NCBI GenBank assembly: GCA_015223015.1
Contig: JADFWK010000066.1
Location: 1-9,072 of the forward strand
Reading direction: 5' to 3'
Length of the DNA: 9,072 bases
Source: Pseudomonadota bacterium
GTDB taxonomy: Bacteria > Desulfobacterota > DSM-4660 > Desulfatiglandales > B25-G16
The notes below the pieces were generated by a model. That model was not told the origin of the DNA, made no database searches, and saw only the letters and a list, made by a program, of their open reading frames with translations. Below, in pieces: positions 1 through 5,268 of the stretch. The translations under genes were made by a program, and so were the position numbers. Position 1 is the first letter of the stretch. Every line of letters starts with the position of its first letter.

Positions 1-360
1 ACCAACTGGTCTGATTCAGCCTACAAGACATTGCTTTATGTTATCGGTTTAAAGGAGCTTTTAGGGGTCTTGGATATAGTGTATGTGCTAAATGAGAAAC
101 CTACGATAAAGGACATCCGGCAACTGAAGGAGAGGGTGGAGGAAGTCAGAAAAATCTGTCTAGAGGAAGAGATAGACGCTGAATCTCATATCTATGCCGG
201 CAAGACCGCAGTGGAGATCATATTAGCTTCAAAGGACTATAATGCCACCCTTATTGCAATGGGATATGAATCAAAGGACACCTTTAAGGAAATCTTCTCA
301 GGTAGTGCGTGTTATCAGGTGGCAGAGGAATCTTCTGTACCTGTTTTGATTATCCCTTGA
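1..360 (+). CDS. Universal stress protein (UspA family), C-terminal part, 5' truncated by window edge
   Basis: The reading frame is open from the first base and ends at TGA 358-360, giving 119 visible residues with no start, so the gene begins upstream. The visible part covers one Usp alpha/beta domain. It begins with an NWSDSAYKTLLYV stretch like the strand and first helix of Usp domains, and ends with the strand PVLIIP. The nucleotide-binding signature G-x2-G-x9-G-S/T is partly kept: G88 and G101-S102 are present, but the second glycine is replaced by S91. Full-length Usp proteins have one or two such domains; which applies here cannot be seen. Usp proteins are soluble cytoplasmic stress or ligand-binding proteins. 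Single Usp domains are often encoded next to transporters, so a regulatory link to the antiporter genes downstream is possible, but 370 bp of repeat-bearing sequence separates them. Family assignment is firm; nucleotide binding is uncertain. Confidence 0.85.
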   Translation, partial: TNWSDSAYKTLLYVIGLKELLGVLDIVYVLNEKPTIKDIRQLKERVEEVRKICLEEEIDAESHIYAGKTAVEIILASKDYNATLIAMGYESKDTFKEIFSGSACYQVAEESSVPVLIIP

Positions 361-482
361 TTTCAAAGCGAGGATCCAGGTATCTGTCCGACAAAGATGA
401 GAACGGAAACAGAGACGAAACATCCCGTAATTGAAATATCTTTAGTCAGCAGATAACGCCAAAACGACACTTTGGTTGAGAA

Positions 483-589
483 GTCATTCTGAGTGATCCC
501 GCCAGGCGGGAGAGCGAAGAATCTACGATTTGCGGGCAGATATGAGAGCTAAGATCTAGATTCTTCGTCGTTTCGCTCCTCAGAATGAC
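483..589. repeat. Imperfect inverted repeat (palindromic intergenic element)
   Basis: The left arm (485-525) and right arm (557-587) are imperfect reverse complements. CATTCTGAG 485-493 pairs with CTCAGAATG 579-587, and CGAAGAATCTA 515-525 pairs with TAGATTCTTCG 557-567, around a loop of about 31 nt. The left arm carries an extra near-perfect mini-hairpin, CCCGCC-A-GGCGGG at 498-510, absent from the right arm. The consensus resembles the CATTCTGAGCGAAGCGAAGAATCT-type elements dispersed between genes in many bacterial genomes, so this is probably one copy of a multicopy element. That it is multicopy is inferred from familiarity, not shown here. Confidence 0.75.
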
Positions 590-596
590 AGAATGG

Positions 597-643
597 CGCT
601 CCTCAGACCTGTCTTCGAGCGAAGCGAAGGAATGACAATTGTC
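597..643. repeat. Degenerate second repeat copy with terminal palindrome
   Basis: CGCTCCTCAGA occurs at 574-584 and again at 597-607, a direct 11-nt repeat that overlaps the right arm of the preceding inverted repeat. It is followed by a GCGAAGCGAAGGAATGAC segment (619-636) that looks like an inverted fragment of the same family, and by the 10-nt perfect palindrome GACAATTGTC at 634-643. This looks like a decayed or nested second insertion next to the first element. Confidence 0.5.
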
Positions 644-693
644 GTTGTAAGGATAATATGTTGTTTTTCTTTATCTTGCTGATGACTGTTTGC

Positions 694-716
694 TGACCGC
701 TGCTAACTTACGGTCA
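694..716. promoter_or_regulatory. Small inverted repeat ahead of mrpE (possible operator or 5' UTR hairpin)
   Basis: TGACCG at 694-699 and CGGTCA at 711-716 are perfect 6-nt reverse complements separated by 11 nt, ending 15 nt upstream of the ATG at 732. The position would suit an operator or a translation-modulating hairpin. The surrounding GCTGA-rich sequence is low-complexity, so chance or repeat debris is equally possible. Confidence 0.25.
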
Positions 717-731
717 ATTTGGGGGGTACAT

Positions 732-1448
732 ATGGAAGTTACCGTATTGGTGCAAGCCACCGATAAGGCCTTCGAGATTCTTGAAAAGGCCAGAAATGAG
801 GCCCGAGAGCTACTCTATAGCTCTGCCAAGCTAACTAGTGAGGCAAAATCCTTGGCAGAAAAACGAGAAGCCAGGGCCTTTCTATCCGGTGCCCAGCAAT
901 CAAGGTTAGCATTCCGGAACTTTACAATAACTTTCTTCATACTATTCGCCTTCTGGATTTTGCTCTCAGGCCGTTTTGACCTCTTTCATCTTACCCTTGG
1001 CATTATATGCTGCCTTCTCGTCTCCTATATGTCTCATGATTTACTCTTTGCTAATACCAGAGTCGGAGATATAAGGATCATGGTTAGGAGGTTCTTTTCC
1101 GCCGGTCCCTGGTTCCTGGGCCAGATTTTTTCAGCAAATCTTCATGTTGCATACTTGGCGCTATCCCCGAAGATGCCTATAGATCCTCAGATAATAAGGT
1201 TTACCACAAAATTAGAGAGTGACATCTCGTGGGTGGCTTTGGCCAATTCCATTACCCTTACCCCAGGTACTATTACCGTAGATATTCGAGAGGGGGAGTT
1301 TTTTGTACATGCCTTGGACAGAAAGGTTGCCTATGATCTCAACACCGGAGAGATGGAAGACAAGATCGCCCATGTTTTTATGGAGGCAGACCACGTATAT
1401 GTTCAGGATGTGCTCGACGTGTCGCGGATATTTGGGGCACTCAAGTGA
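732..1448 (+). CDS. mrpE: Na+/H+ antiporter subunit MrpE (MnhE) with N-terminal helical extension
   Basis: This is the small membrane subunit E of the Mrp cation/proton antiporter, thought to help assemble the complex. The protein is 238 aa from ATG 732. That start is preferred over the TTG at 690 because GGGGGG (721-726) sits 5 nt upstream. The E-family core starts near residue 62: two membrane segments (about 64-82 and 84-104, including LLSGRFDLFHL), then a soluble domain with the family signature SITLTPGTITVDI (173-185) and FVHAL (191-195). Typical MrpE proteins are about 160-170 aa and start just before the first membrane segment. Here residues 1-60 form an extra Ala/Glu/Lys/Arg/Leu-rich, probably helical, soluble segment. 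A downstream TTG at 852 with GAGG upstream could give a shorter form, but it still would not match the usual start. This is the first gene of the antiporter cluster, separated from mrpB by a 201-bp repeat-bearing spacer. Confidence 0.9.
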   Translation: MEVTVLVQATDKAFEILEKARNEARELLYSSAKLTSEAKSLAEKREARAFLSGAQQSRLAFRNFTITFFILFAFWILLSGRFDLFHLTLGIICCLLVSYMSHDLLFANTRVGDIRIMVRRFFSAGPWFLGQIFSANLHVAYLALSPKMPIDPQIIRFTTKLESDISWVALANSITLTPGTITVDIREGEFFVHALDRKVAYDLNTGEMEDKIAHVFMEADHVYVQDVLDVSRIFGALK

Positions 1449-1460
1449 CGTTGTATGACC

Positions 1461-1564
1461 CAAATGTCAAAATGCAAAGTTCAACTAAATGTCAAAGATC
1501 AAATGACAAAAATTTTGGCATTGAGTCATTTGGATTTCATTTGACATTTGAACTTTGACATTTG
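1461..1564. repeat. Large multi-arm inverted repeat between mrpE and mrpB
   Basis: Several perfect arms nest. CAAATGTCAAA 1461-1471 pairs with TTTGACATTTG 1554-1564; AAAGTTCAA 1476-1484 with TTGAACTTT 1548-1556; AAATGTCAAA 1487-1496 with TTTGACATTT 1540-1549; and CAAATGAC 1500-1507 with GTCATTTG 1525-1532. The words AAATGTCAAA and TTTGACATTT each occur twice as direct repeats, so alternative foldings are available. It resembles the AT-rich AAATGTCAAA-type intergenic repeats seen in various bacterial genomes. It lies 12 nt after the mrpE stop. As RNA it could form a long stem that attenuates or stabilises transcripts. There is no terminal T-run, so it is not called a terminator. Confidence 0.8.
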
Positions 1565-1649
1565 AGATTTAAACCTGAATACGGCTTCAAAAATTAAAAG
1601 CTTATTATTTCATGACTATTGATAGCCATAATCTCAAAGAGACCAATCT

Positions 1650-2105
1650 ATGACCAGAGTTACCGATGACATCATTATTAGGGCCGTAGCCAGGGTAATG
1701 ATACCATTCATCCAACTCTACGCCCTGTATGTTATCATGCACGGTCATCACAGCCCGGGCGGAGGCTTTCAAGGAGGAGTAATTTTGGGTGCAAGTTTCA
1801 TCCTTTACCTCCTAACCCACGGCCTTGAAGAAGCCAAAATCAGGATGTCTGAAATAAAGGCCGGCCTCTTTAGCTCCTTTGGTGTATTGATCTATTCGGG
1901 GATAGGCTTGCTCTGTCTTATTTTGGGAAGCAATTACTTGGACTATGGAAAGCTCTCTACCATCTTAAAGGTAGTCCCAGCCCAGGCGCGGTCTCTTGGT
2001 ATCCTCGGGGTTGAGATTGGCGTTGGAATTACTGTGATGGCGGTTATGTTTTCCGTATTCTTTGATATATCCACAGGGGGAGAACTCCCAGAGGATGAGG
2101 AATAA
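1650..2105 (+). CDS. mrpB: Na+/H+ antiporter subunit MrpB (MnhB domain)
   Basis: This is subunit B of the Mrp antiporter, an integral membrane protein of the ion-translocating module. At 151 aa it is the usual length for stand-alone MrpB. Four membrane segments are visible (about 11-30, 40-57, 72-93 and 115-138). The family hallmark GHHSPGGGFQGG occupies residues 32-43 between the first two, and the conserved GVEIGVG with E122 lies at the start of the last. The ATG at 1650 has only a weak purine stretch (AAAGAGA, 1635-1641) upstream and follows a repeat-bearing spacer, so expression may depend on read-through from mrpE or on a promoter not recognised here. The next gene, mrpF, starts 14 nt downstream. 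In the classic mbh/mrp order, B follows the D/E parts and precedes C; here it lies before F and G. Confidence 0.95.
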   Translation: MTRVTDDIIIRAVARVMIPFIQLYALYVIMHGHHSPGGGFQGGVILGASFILYLLTHGLEEAKIRMSEIKAGLFSSFGVLIYSGIGLLCLILGSNYLDYGKLSTILKVVPAQARSLGILGVEIGVGITVMAVMFSVFFDISTGGELPEDEE

Positions 2106-2119
2106 GTAAGGGAGGAGAG

Positions 2120-2386
2120 ATGGATAGCTTTTTTCTATGGCTCGGAATGGGACTGTTTACCCTCGTTTTACTCTGTCTTTACCGGGGTGTGTTTGGGCCG
2201 GGTGTCCTGAACAGAATTGCAGGTATCTGCGCCATTGGCACCAAGACACTGGTTATTTTGTTGCTCATGGGTTTTATCTACAACAGGGTTGAGATGTTTA
2301 TAGATATCAGTCTGGTCTACGCCCTCCTTAATTTTATTGGTACCATCACCGTAGCGAAATACCTGGAAATGAAGGGAGAGGTCTAA
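2120..2386 (+). CDS. mrpF: Na+/H+ antiporter subunit MrpF (MnhF)
   Basis: A small three-helix membrane subunit of 88 aa, normal for MrpF. It shows the family pattern of an arginine and Gly-Pro after the first helix (R22, G26-P27, N31-R32), a GTK turn into helix two (40-42), and the third helix beginning FIDISLVYALLNFIG with conserved D62. In Mrp complexes, F packs with G and the MrpA C-terminal domains near the postulated sodium path. A strong SD, GGGAGGAG (2111-2118 region), precedes the ATG. The stop codon shares one base with the mrpG start (TAATG), so the two are translationally coupled. Confidence 0.95.
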   Translation: MDSFFLWLGMGLFTLVLLCLYRGVFGPGVLNRIAGICAIGTKTLVILLLMGFIYNRVEMFIDISLVYALLNFIGTITVAKYLEMKGEV

Positions 2387-2697
2387 TGAATATCCACCAA
2401 ATAGCTTCTATTCCGTTTCTCCTGGGAGGTTTCTTTTTCTTTGTGGCAGCCACTGTCGGACTTTTGCGCTTTCCCGATTTCTTTTGCCGCCTCCATGCAA
2501 CAGGAAAGGGGGATACCCTGGCAGTTCTTTTATCCCTGATCGGTCTTAGTGTTTACGAGGGGTTTTCCCTTACCAGTCTAAAGATACTCTTTATCGCAGT
2601 ATTTATGTTTCTTGCCCAGCCCACCTCCACCCACGCCATTTCAAGGGCGGCCGTGAGATGCGGCCAGGAGCCATGGGTGAGGGAAAGGAGTAAATAA
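2386..2697 (+). CDS. mrpG: Na+/H+ antiporter subunit MrpG (MnhG)
   Basis: Subunit G, 103 aa, three membrane segments (about 8-27, 45-58 and 64-80). Diagnostic motifs are RFPDFFCRLHATGKGDTL (28-45) between helices one and two, and QPTSTHAISRAA (78-89) after helix three. The ATG overlaps the mrpF stop by one base, and the F-end sequence GAAGGGAGAGG supplies an SD. The C-terminal tail is basic and probably cytoplasmic. The AAAGGAG near its end doubles as the ribosome site for the next gene, one nucleotide downstream, consistent with a single co-translated block. Confidence 0.95.
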   Translation: MNIHQIASIPFLLGGFFFFVAATVGLLRFPDFFCRLHATGKGDTLAVLLSLIGLSVYEGFSLTSLKILFIAVFMFLAQPTSTHAISRAAVRCGQEPWVRERSK

Positions 2698-2698
2698 A

Positions 2699-2944
2699 AT
2701 GATAGCTGCCTTTGATCTCGTGCTCTTGCTCTTCGTCTTAATATGCGCCATAGCCGCTATTTCTGTAAAGGATCTCCTGAGTGCGGTGATTATACTTGGG
2801 GCGTATAGTTTTTTTATGTGCCTTTTGTGGGCGGAGATGGGGGCGGTTGATGTTGCCTTTACCGAGGCATCTGTCAGCGCAGGCATAGGAACAGTGCTCT
2901 TCATTGCCGCAGTAAGTAAAACCAAAAGGAGGAGCAAAGATTGA
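2699..2944 (+). CDS. mbhD: MbhD-like subunit (DUF4040; MrpA C-terminal domain part 1)
   Basis: An 81-aa protein with three short membrane segments (about 4-21, 27-45 and 55-72). The signature VDVAFTEASVSAGIGTVLF (50-68), with central E56, and K24-DLLSAV identify the MbhD/DUF4040 domain. In canonical Mrp this domain is fused within the long MrpA protein; in membrane-bound hydrogenases (Mbh/Mbs) and related complexes it is a separate protein, as here. The acidic residue in this domain is thought to be part of a lateral ion route. An AAAGGAG SD at 2684-2690 lies 8 nt before the ATG. The end overlaps the TTG start of the next gene (TTGA). Confidence 0.93.
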   Translation: MIAAFDLVLLLFVLICAIAAISVKDLLSAVIILGAYSFFMCLLWAEMGAVDVAFTEASVSAGIGTVLFIAAVSKTKRRSKD

Positions 2945-3222
2945 GGGTCTTGGCACTTTTGACGGTAATTCTAACCGGCATACTACTCTTTTTTGGTACT
3001 CAGGACATGCCCAACTGGGCAGATCCCAACTCACCTGCAAGCATCCATGTTTCACCTCGGTATATTGAGAAGACCCTGGAAGAGACAGCCACACCGAATG
3101 TGGTTACCTCGGTACTGGCAGATTACCGGAGCTATGATACGCTTGGAGAGACCACAGTAATCTTTACTGCCGGGGTTGCTTGTATGCTCATATTGAGGAT
3201 AAGAAGAAGACGTAGAGAGTAA
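2941..3222 (+). CDS. mbhE: MbhE-like subunit (MrpA C-terminal domain part 2), TTG start
   Basis: A 93-aa protein with an N-terminal membrane segment (3-19), a central extracytoplasmic-type stretch, and a C-terminal helix (71-86) ending in a very basic tail (RIRRRRRE). The motif NVVTSVLADYRSYDTLGE (53-70) is the hallmark of the MbhE / MrpA C-terminal region, and DMPNWADPNSPAS (22-34) is the usual preceding loop. The start is TTG at 2941, overlapping the MbhD stop. It is supported by an excellent SD (AAAGGAGGAG, 2925-2934) and by the lack of any in-frame ATG before the conserved region. Together with MbhD it replaces the C-terminal portion of MrpA. Confidence 0.92.
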   Translation: MRVLALLTVILTGILLFFGTQDMPNWADPNSPASIHVSPRYIEKTLEETATPNVVTSVLADYRSYDTLGETTVIFTAGVACMLILRIRRRRRE

Positions 3223-3225
3223 GAA

Positions 3226-3302
3226 AATTTAGGGATTCAGGAATTTAGGGATTTAGGAATTTAAACCCAACAAACGCAATTAACACAACAAACCCAACAA
3301 AC
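3226..3302. repeat. Tandem and direct repeats in the mbhE-mrpC spacer
   Basis: A 16-nt unit is repeated in tandem: AATTTAGGGATTCAGG (3226-3241) and AATTTAGGGATTTAGG (3242-3257), differing at one base and followed by a partial third AATTTA (3258-3263). Next comes a C/A-rich stretch with AACCCAACAAAC twice (3264-3275 and 3291-3302). The spacer is purine-pyrimidine biased and holds no clear SD for mrpC. Such repeats can expand or contract by slippage. Confidence 0.75.
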
Positions 3303-3309
3303 ACGAATC

Positions 3310-3690
3310 ATGTTTGATTTTATACTGAGCAAATACAACTACTGGATTTATATTATCCTGATGATGATTGGTTTTTACGCCATGATTGGCAAAAAAAACC
3401 TCGTAAAAAAGATTATCGGGATCAATATATTTCAGACGGCAATCATCCTCTTCTTTGTTTCGACCGCTGCAAAGAGGGGAGGGACCTTGCCGATTGTCGA
3501 GCATGCCCATGGTCACGGAATACACCATATTCATGCCGCTTCTTACGTAAACCCACTGCCCCATGTTCTCATGCTTACAGCCATCGTGGTTATGGTGAGT
3601 ACCCTGGGGGTAGCACTGGCAATAGTAATAGCTATTTACCGAAGATATAATACACTAGAGGAAGATGAGATCTTAGAGCAACGGAAATGA
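3310..3690 (+). CDS. mrpC: Na+/H+ antiporter subunit MrpC (NuoK-like) with His-rich loop
   Basis: Subunit C is homologous to NuoK of complex I. It has 126 aa and three membrane helices (about 11-27, 34-52 and 86-110). The conserved stretch NPLPHVLMLTAIVV (81-94) at the start of helix three and the KKIIGINIFQTA region (33-44) identify the family. The loop between helices two and three carries a histidine cluster, EHAHGHGIHHIHA (64-76), with six histidines in twelve residues. This is richer than usual and could bind metal or buffer protons, though that is inference. No good SD is seen before ATG 3310, which follows the repeat spacer. The stop overlaps the mrpD start as ATGA, so the two genes are coupled. 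The acidic C-terminal tail (LEEDEILEQRK) is probably cytoplasmic. Confidence 0.93.
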   Translation: MFDFILSKYNYWIYIILMMIGFYAMIGKKNLVKKIIGINIFQTAIILFFVSTAAKRGGTLPIVEHAHGHGIHHIHAASYVNPLPHVLMLTAIVVMVSTLGVALAIVIAIYRRYNTLEEDEILEQRK

Positions 3691-5177
3691 CCCCGCAGTC
3701 TCCTGTTTTATTAGTTGTTATCCCCCTGATATTCGCATTTCTTACCCTCCCGTTTGGTTGGTGGAGAAAGGGTCTCTGTTATCCAATCACTTTAGTGGCC
3801 CTCTCTTTGTCTTTCCTGGCATCCCTTCATACATTACATACTGTTATCACCACCGGAACCATCCATTATTGGCTTGGAAATTGGGAACCCCCATGGGGGA
3901 TTGAGTATGTGGTTGATCATCTTAATGCCTTTGTTCTGGTGATTGTATCATTTGTCAGCCTGGTGGTGGCCATCTATTCCAAGAGGAGTGTGGAACAGGA
4001 GCTACCTGAGAAGATCGTTTTCTTCTATTGCGTTTTCCTCCTACAGGTAGCGGGTCTTTTAGGAATAGTGGTAACCGGGGATATGTTTAATCTCTATGTA
4101 TTCTTAGAGATAGCTTCTCTTGCCGGTTATGCCCTTATTGCCATCGGCGAGGATGGTGCGCCATTTGCCAGCTTCAATTATCTGATTTTCGGGACCATAG
4201 GCGCGTGCTTCTACCTGCTCGGCGTGGGCTACCTTTATGTAAGTACAGGTTCACTTAACATGGCGGACCTGTTTCAGATATTACCCGATCTCTATCAATC
4301 TAAGGTGGTGTTGGTTGCCTTTGCCTTTTTCATGGTGGGGGTGGGCCTAAAGATGGCGCTTTTCCCTCTACATGTGTGGCTTCCGGATGCCTATACCTAT
4401 GCCCCATCGACAGTAAGTGCCCTTCTTGCCCCCCTGATGACCAAGGTAGGTGCATATGTGATGATACGGATTATGTTCACGGTATTTAAGCCCCAATTTT
4501 GTATAGAGTTGATTCCTGTAACCACCATTCTTGGCTGGATGGCTGCAGGAGCCATACTCTTTGGTGCAGTAATGGCCTTGGCCCAAACTGACTTGAAAAG
4601 AATGCTTGCCTATATCTTGGTAAGTGAAGTGGGTTACATAGCCTTGGGAGTGGGGCTTGCCAACAGGGCTGGGCTTACGGGTGCTATCCTGCATATACTC
4701 AATGATTCCTTTATGATGCTTGCCCTCTTTCTGGTTGTAGGTGCCATTATGTATAGGTCCGGCAAAAGAGAGATTTCTCAACTGAGATATTTGCACAGAA
4801 GGATGCCATTTACCATGGCAGCCTTTGTCATAGCAGCCCTGTCAGTGATAGGGATTCCACCGACCTGCGGTTTTTTCAGCAAATGGTATCTTATCCTTGG
4901 TGCAATTGATGCAAGCCAGTGGGCTTTTGTGGCCGTGTTGCTCGTAAGCAGCCTTTTAAATGTTATCCTCTTTTTCAGGGTTATAGAGCATGCATACCTT
5001 GAGCCAGATGAGGAGCATGCCGGCGGAGGTTCGGAATTGGCTATTACAATTGAGGAAGCCCCCTTAAGTATGCTCGTGCCAATACTCATTGCAACAGCAG
5101 GAATAATGGTGTTTGGTGTCCTGAGCGGTAAGATTATTTCTACTGTAATTCAGTTTGCTGTTCCCAAATGTTTCTAG
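3687..5177 (+). CDS. mrpD: Na+/H+ antiporter subunit MrpD (antiporter-like subunit 1)
   Basis: A 496-aa polytopic proton-pumping subunit of the NuoL/M/N family with about 14 membrane helices, normal length for MrpD. Channel residues seen are E141 (TM5, FLEIASLAGY), K222 (TM7, GLKMALFPLHVWLPDAY), K253 (TM8, MTKVGAY) and K399 (TM12, GFFSKWY). The TM7-8 family signature FPLHVWLPDAYTYAPSTVSALL is complete. The TM11 position that is lysine in many relatives is M344, and the preceding histidine position is D340 (HILNDSFMM), so that part of the half-channel differs from the two paralogues downstream. Its place next to mrpC and the ATGA overlap mark it as the true MrpD. It ends 91 nt before the next antiporter subunit, in a spacer with no terminator or clear promoter. 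Confidence 0.95.
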   Translation: MTPQSPVLLVVIPLIFAFLTLPFGWWRKGLCYPITLVALSLSFLASLHTLHTVITTGTIHYWLGNWEPPWGIEYVVDHLNAFVLVIVSFVSLVVAIYSKRSVEQELPEKIVFFYCVFLLQVAGLLGIVVTGDMFNLYVFLEIASLAGYALIAIGEDGAPFASFNYLIFGTIGACFYLLGVGYLYVSTGSLNMADLFQILPDLYQSKVVLVAFAFFMVGVGLKMALFPLHVWLPDAYTYAPSTVSALLAPLMTKVGAYVMIRIMFTVFKPQFCIELIPVTTILGWMAAGAILFGAVMALAQTDLKRMLAYILVSEVGYIALGVGLANRAGLTGAILHILNDSFMMLALFLVVGAIMYRSGKREISQLRYLHRRMPFTMAAFVIAALSVIGIPPTCGFFSKWYLILGAIDASQWAFVAVLLVSSLLNVILFFRVIEHAYLEPDEEHAGGGSELAITIEEAPLSMLVPILIATAGIMVFGVLSGKIISTVIQFAVPKCF

Positions 5178-5268
5178 AGATTCAATAATGATGCATTCGT
5201 AAAAAGCGGATTTTGCTCAATCTAGTTCACAAAACACTTTTTAAGAGTTTGTCAATAACGGATGATAG

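Larger units (their letters stand above)
361..731. other. Non-coding intergenic region with repeat mosaic
   Basis: No convincing ORF is seen on either strand. From about 483 to 643 the region is filled by inverted and direct repeats, listed separately. The last part (660-720) is T-rich, then contains GCTGA-rich sequence with a 6-bp inverted repeat, TGACCG 694-699 and CGGTCA 711-716. A promoter for the antiporter cluster should lie here or just upstream. The only -10-like string seen is GATAAT at 652-657, without a well-spaced -35 partner, so no promoter is called. Confidence 0.7.

Noticed and set aside
483..643. CRISPR array or attachment site
   Set aside because: There are no regularly spaced direct repeats with unique spacers, and no integrase or tRNA nearby. 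The pattern is palindromic intergenic repeats.
652..657. GATAAT as a -10 box for mrpE
   Set aside because: No -35-like hexamer occurs at 16-18 nt upstream; the nearest candidate is spaced 14 nt and lies in repeat sequence.
690..731. TTG 690 as the mrpE start
   Set aside because: It would add 14 residues lying within the GCTGA-rich repeat-like sequence, while ATG 732 has a G-rich ribosome site 5 nt upstream.
4368..4796. A minus-strand open frame of 142 codons opposite mrpD
   Set aside because: It lies entirely within the conserved mrpD coding sequence, has shadow-like composition and no convincing ribosome site. The same applies to the other minus-strand frames opposite the antiporter genes.
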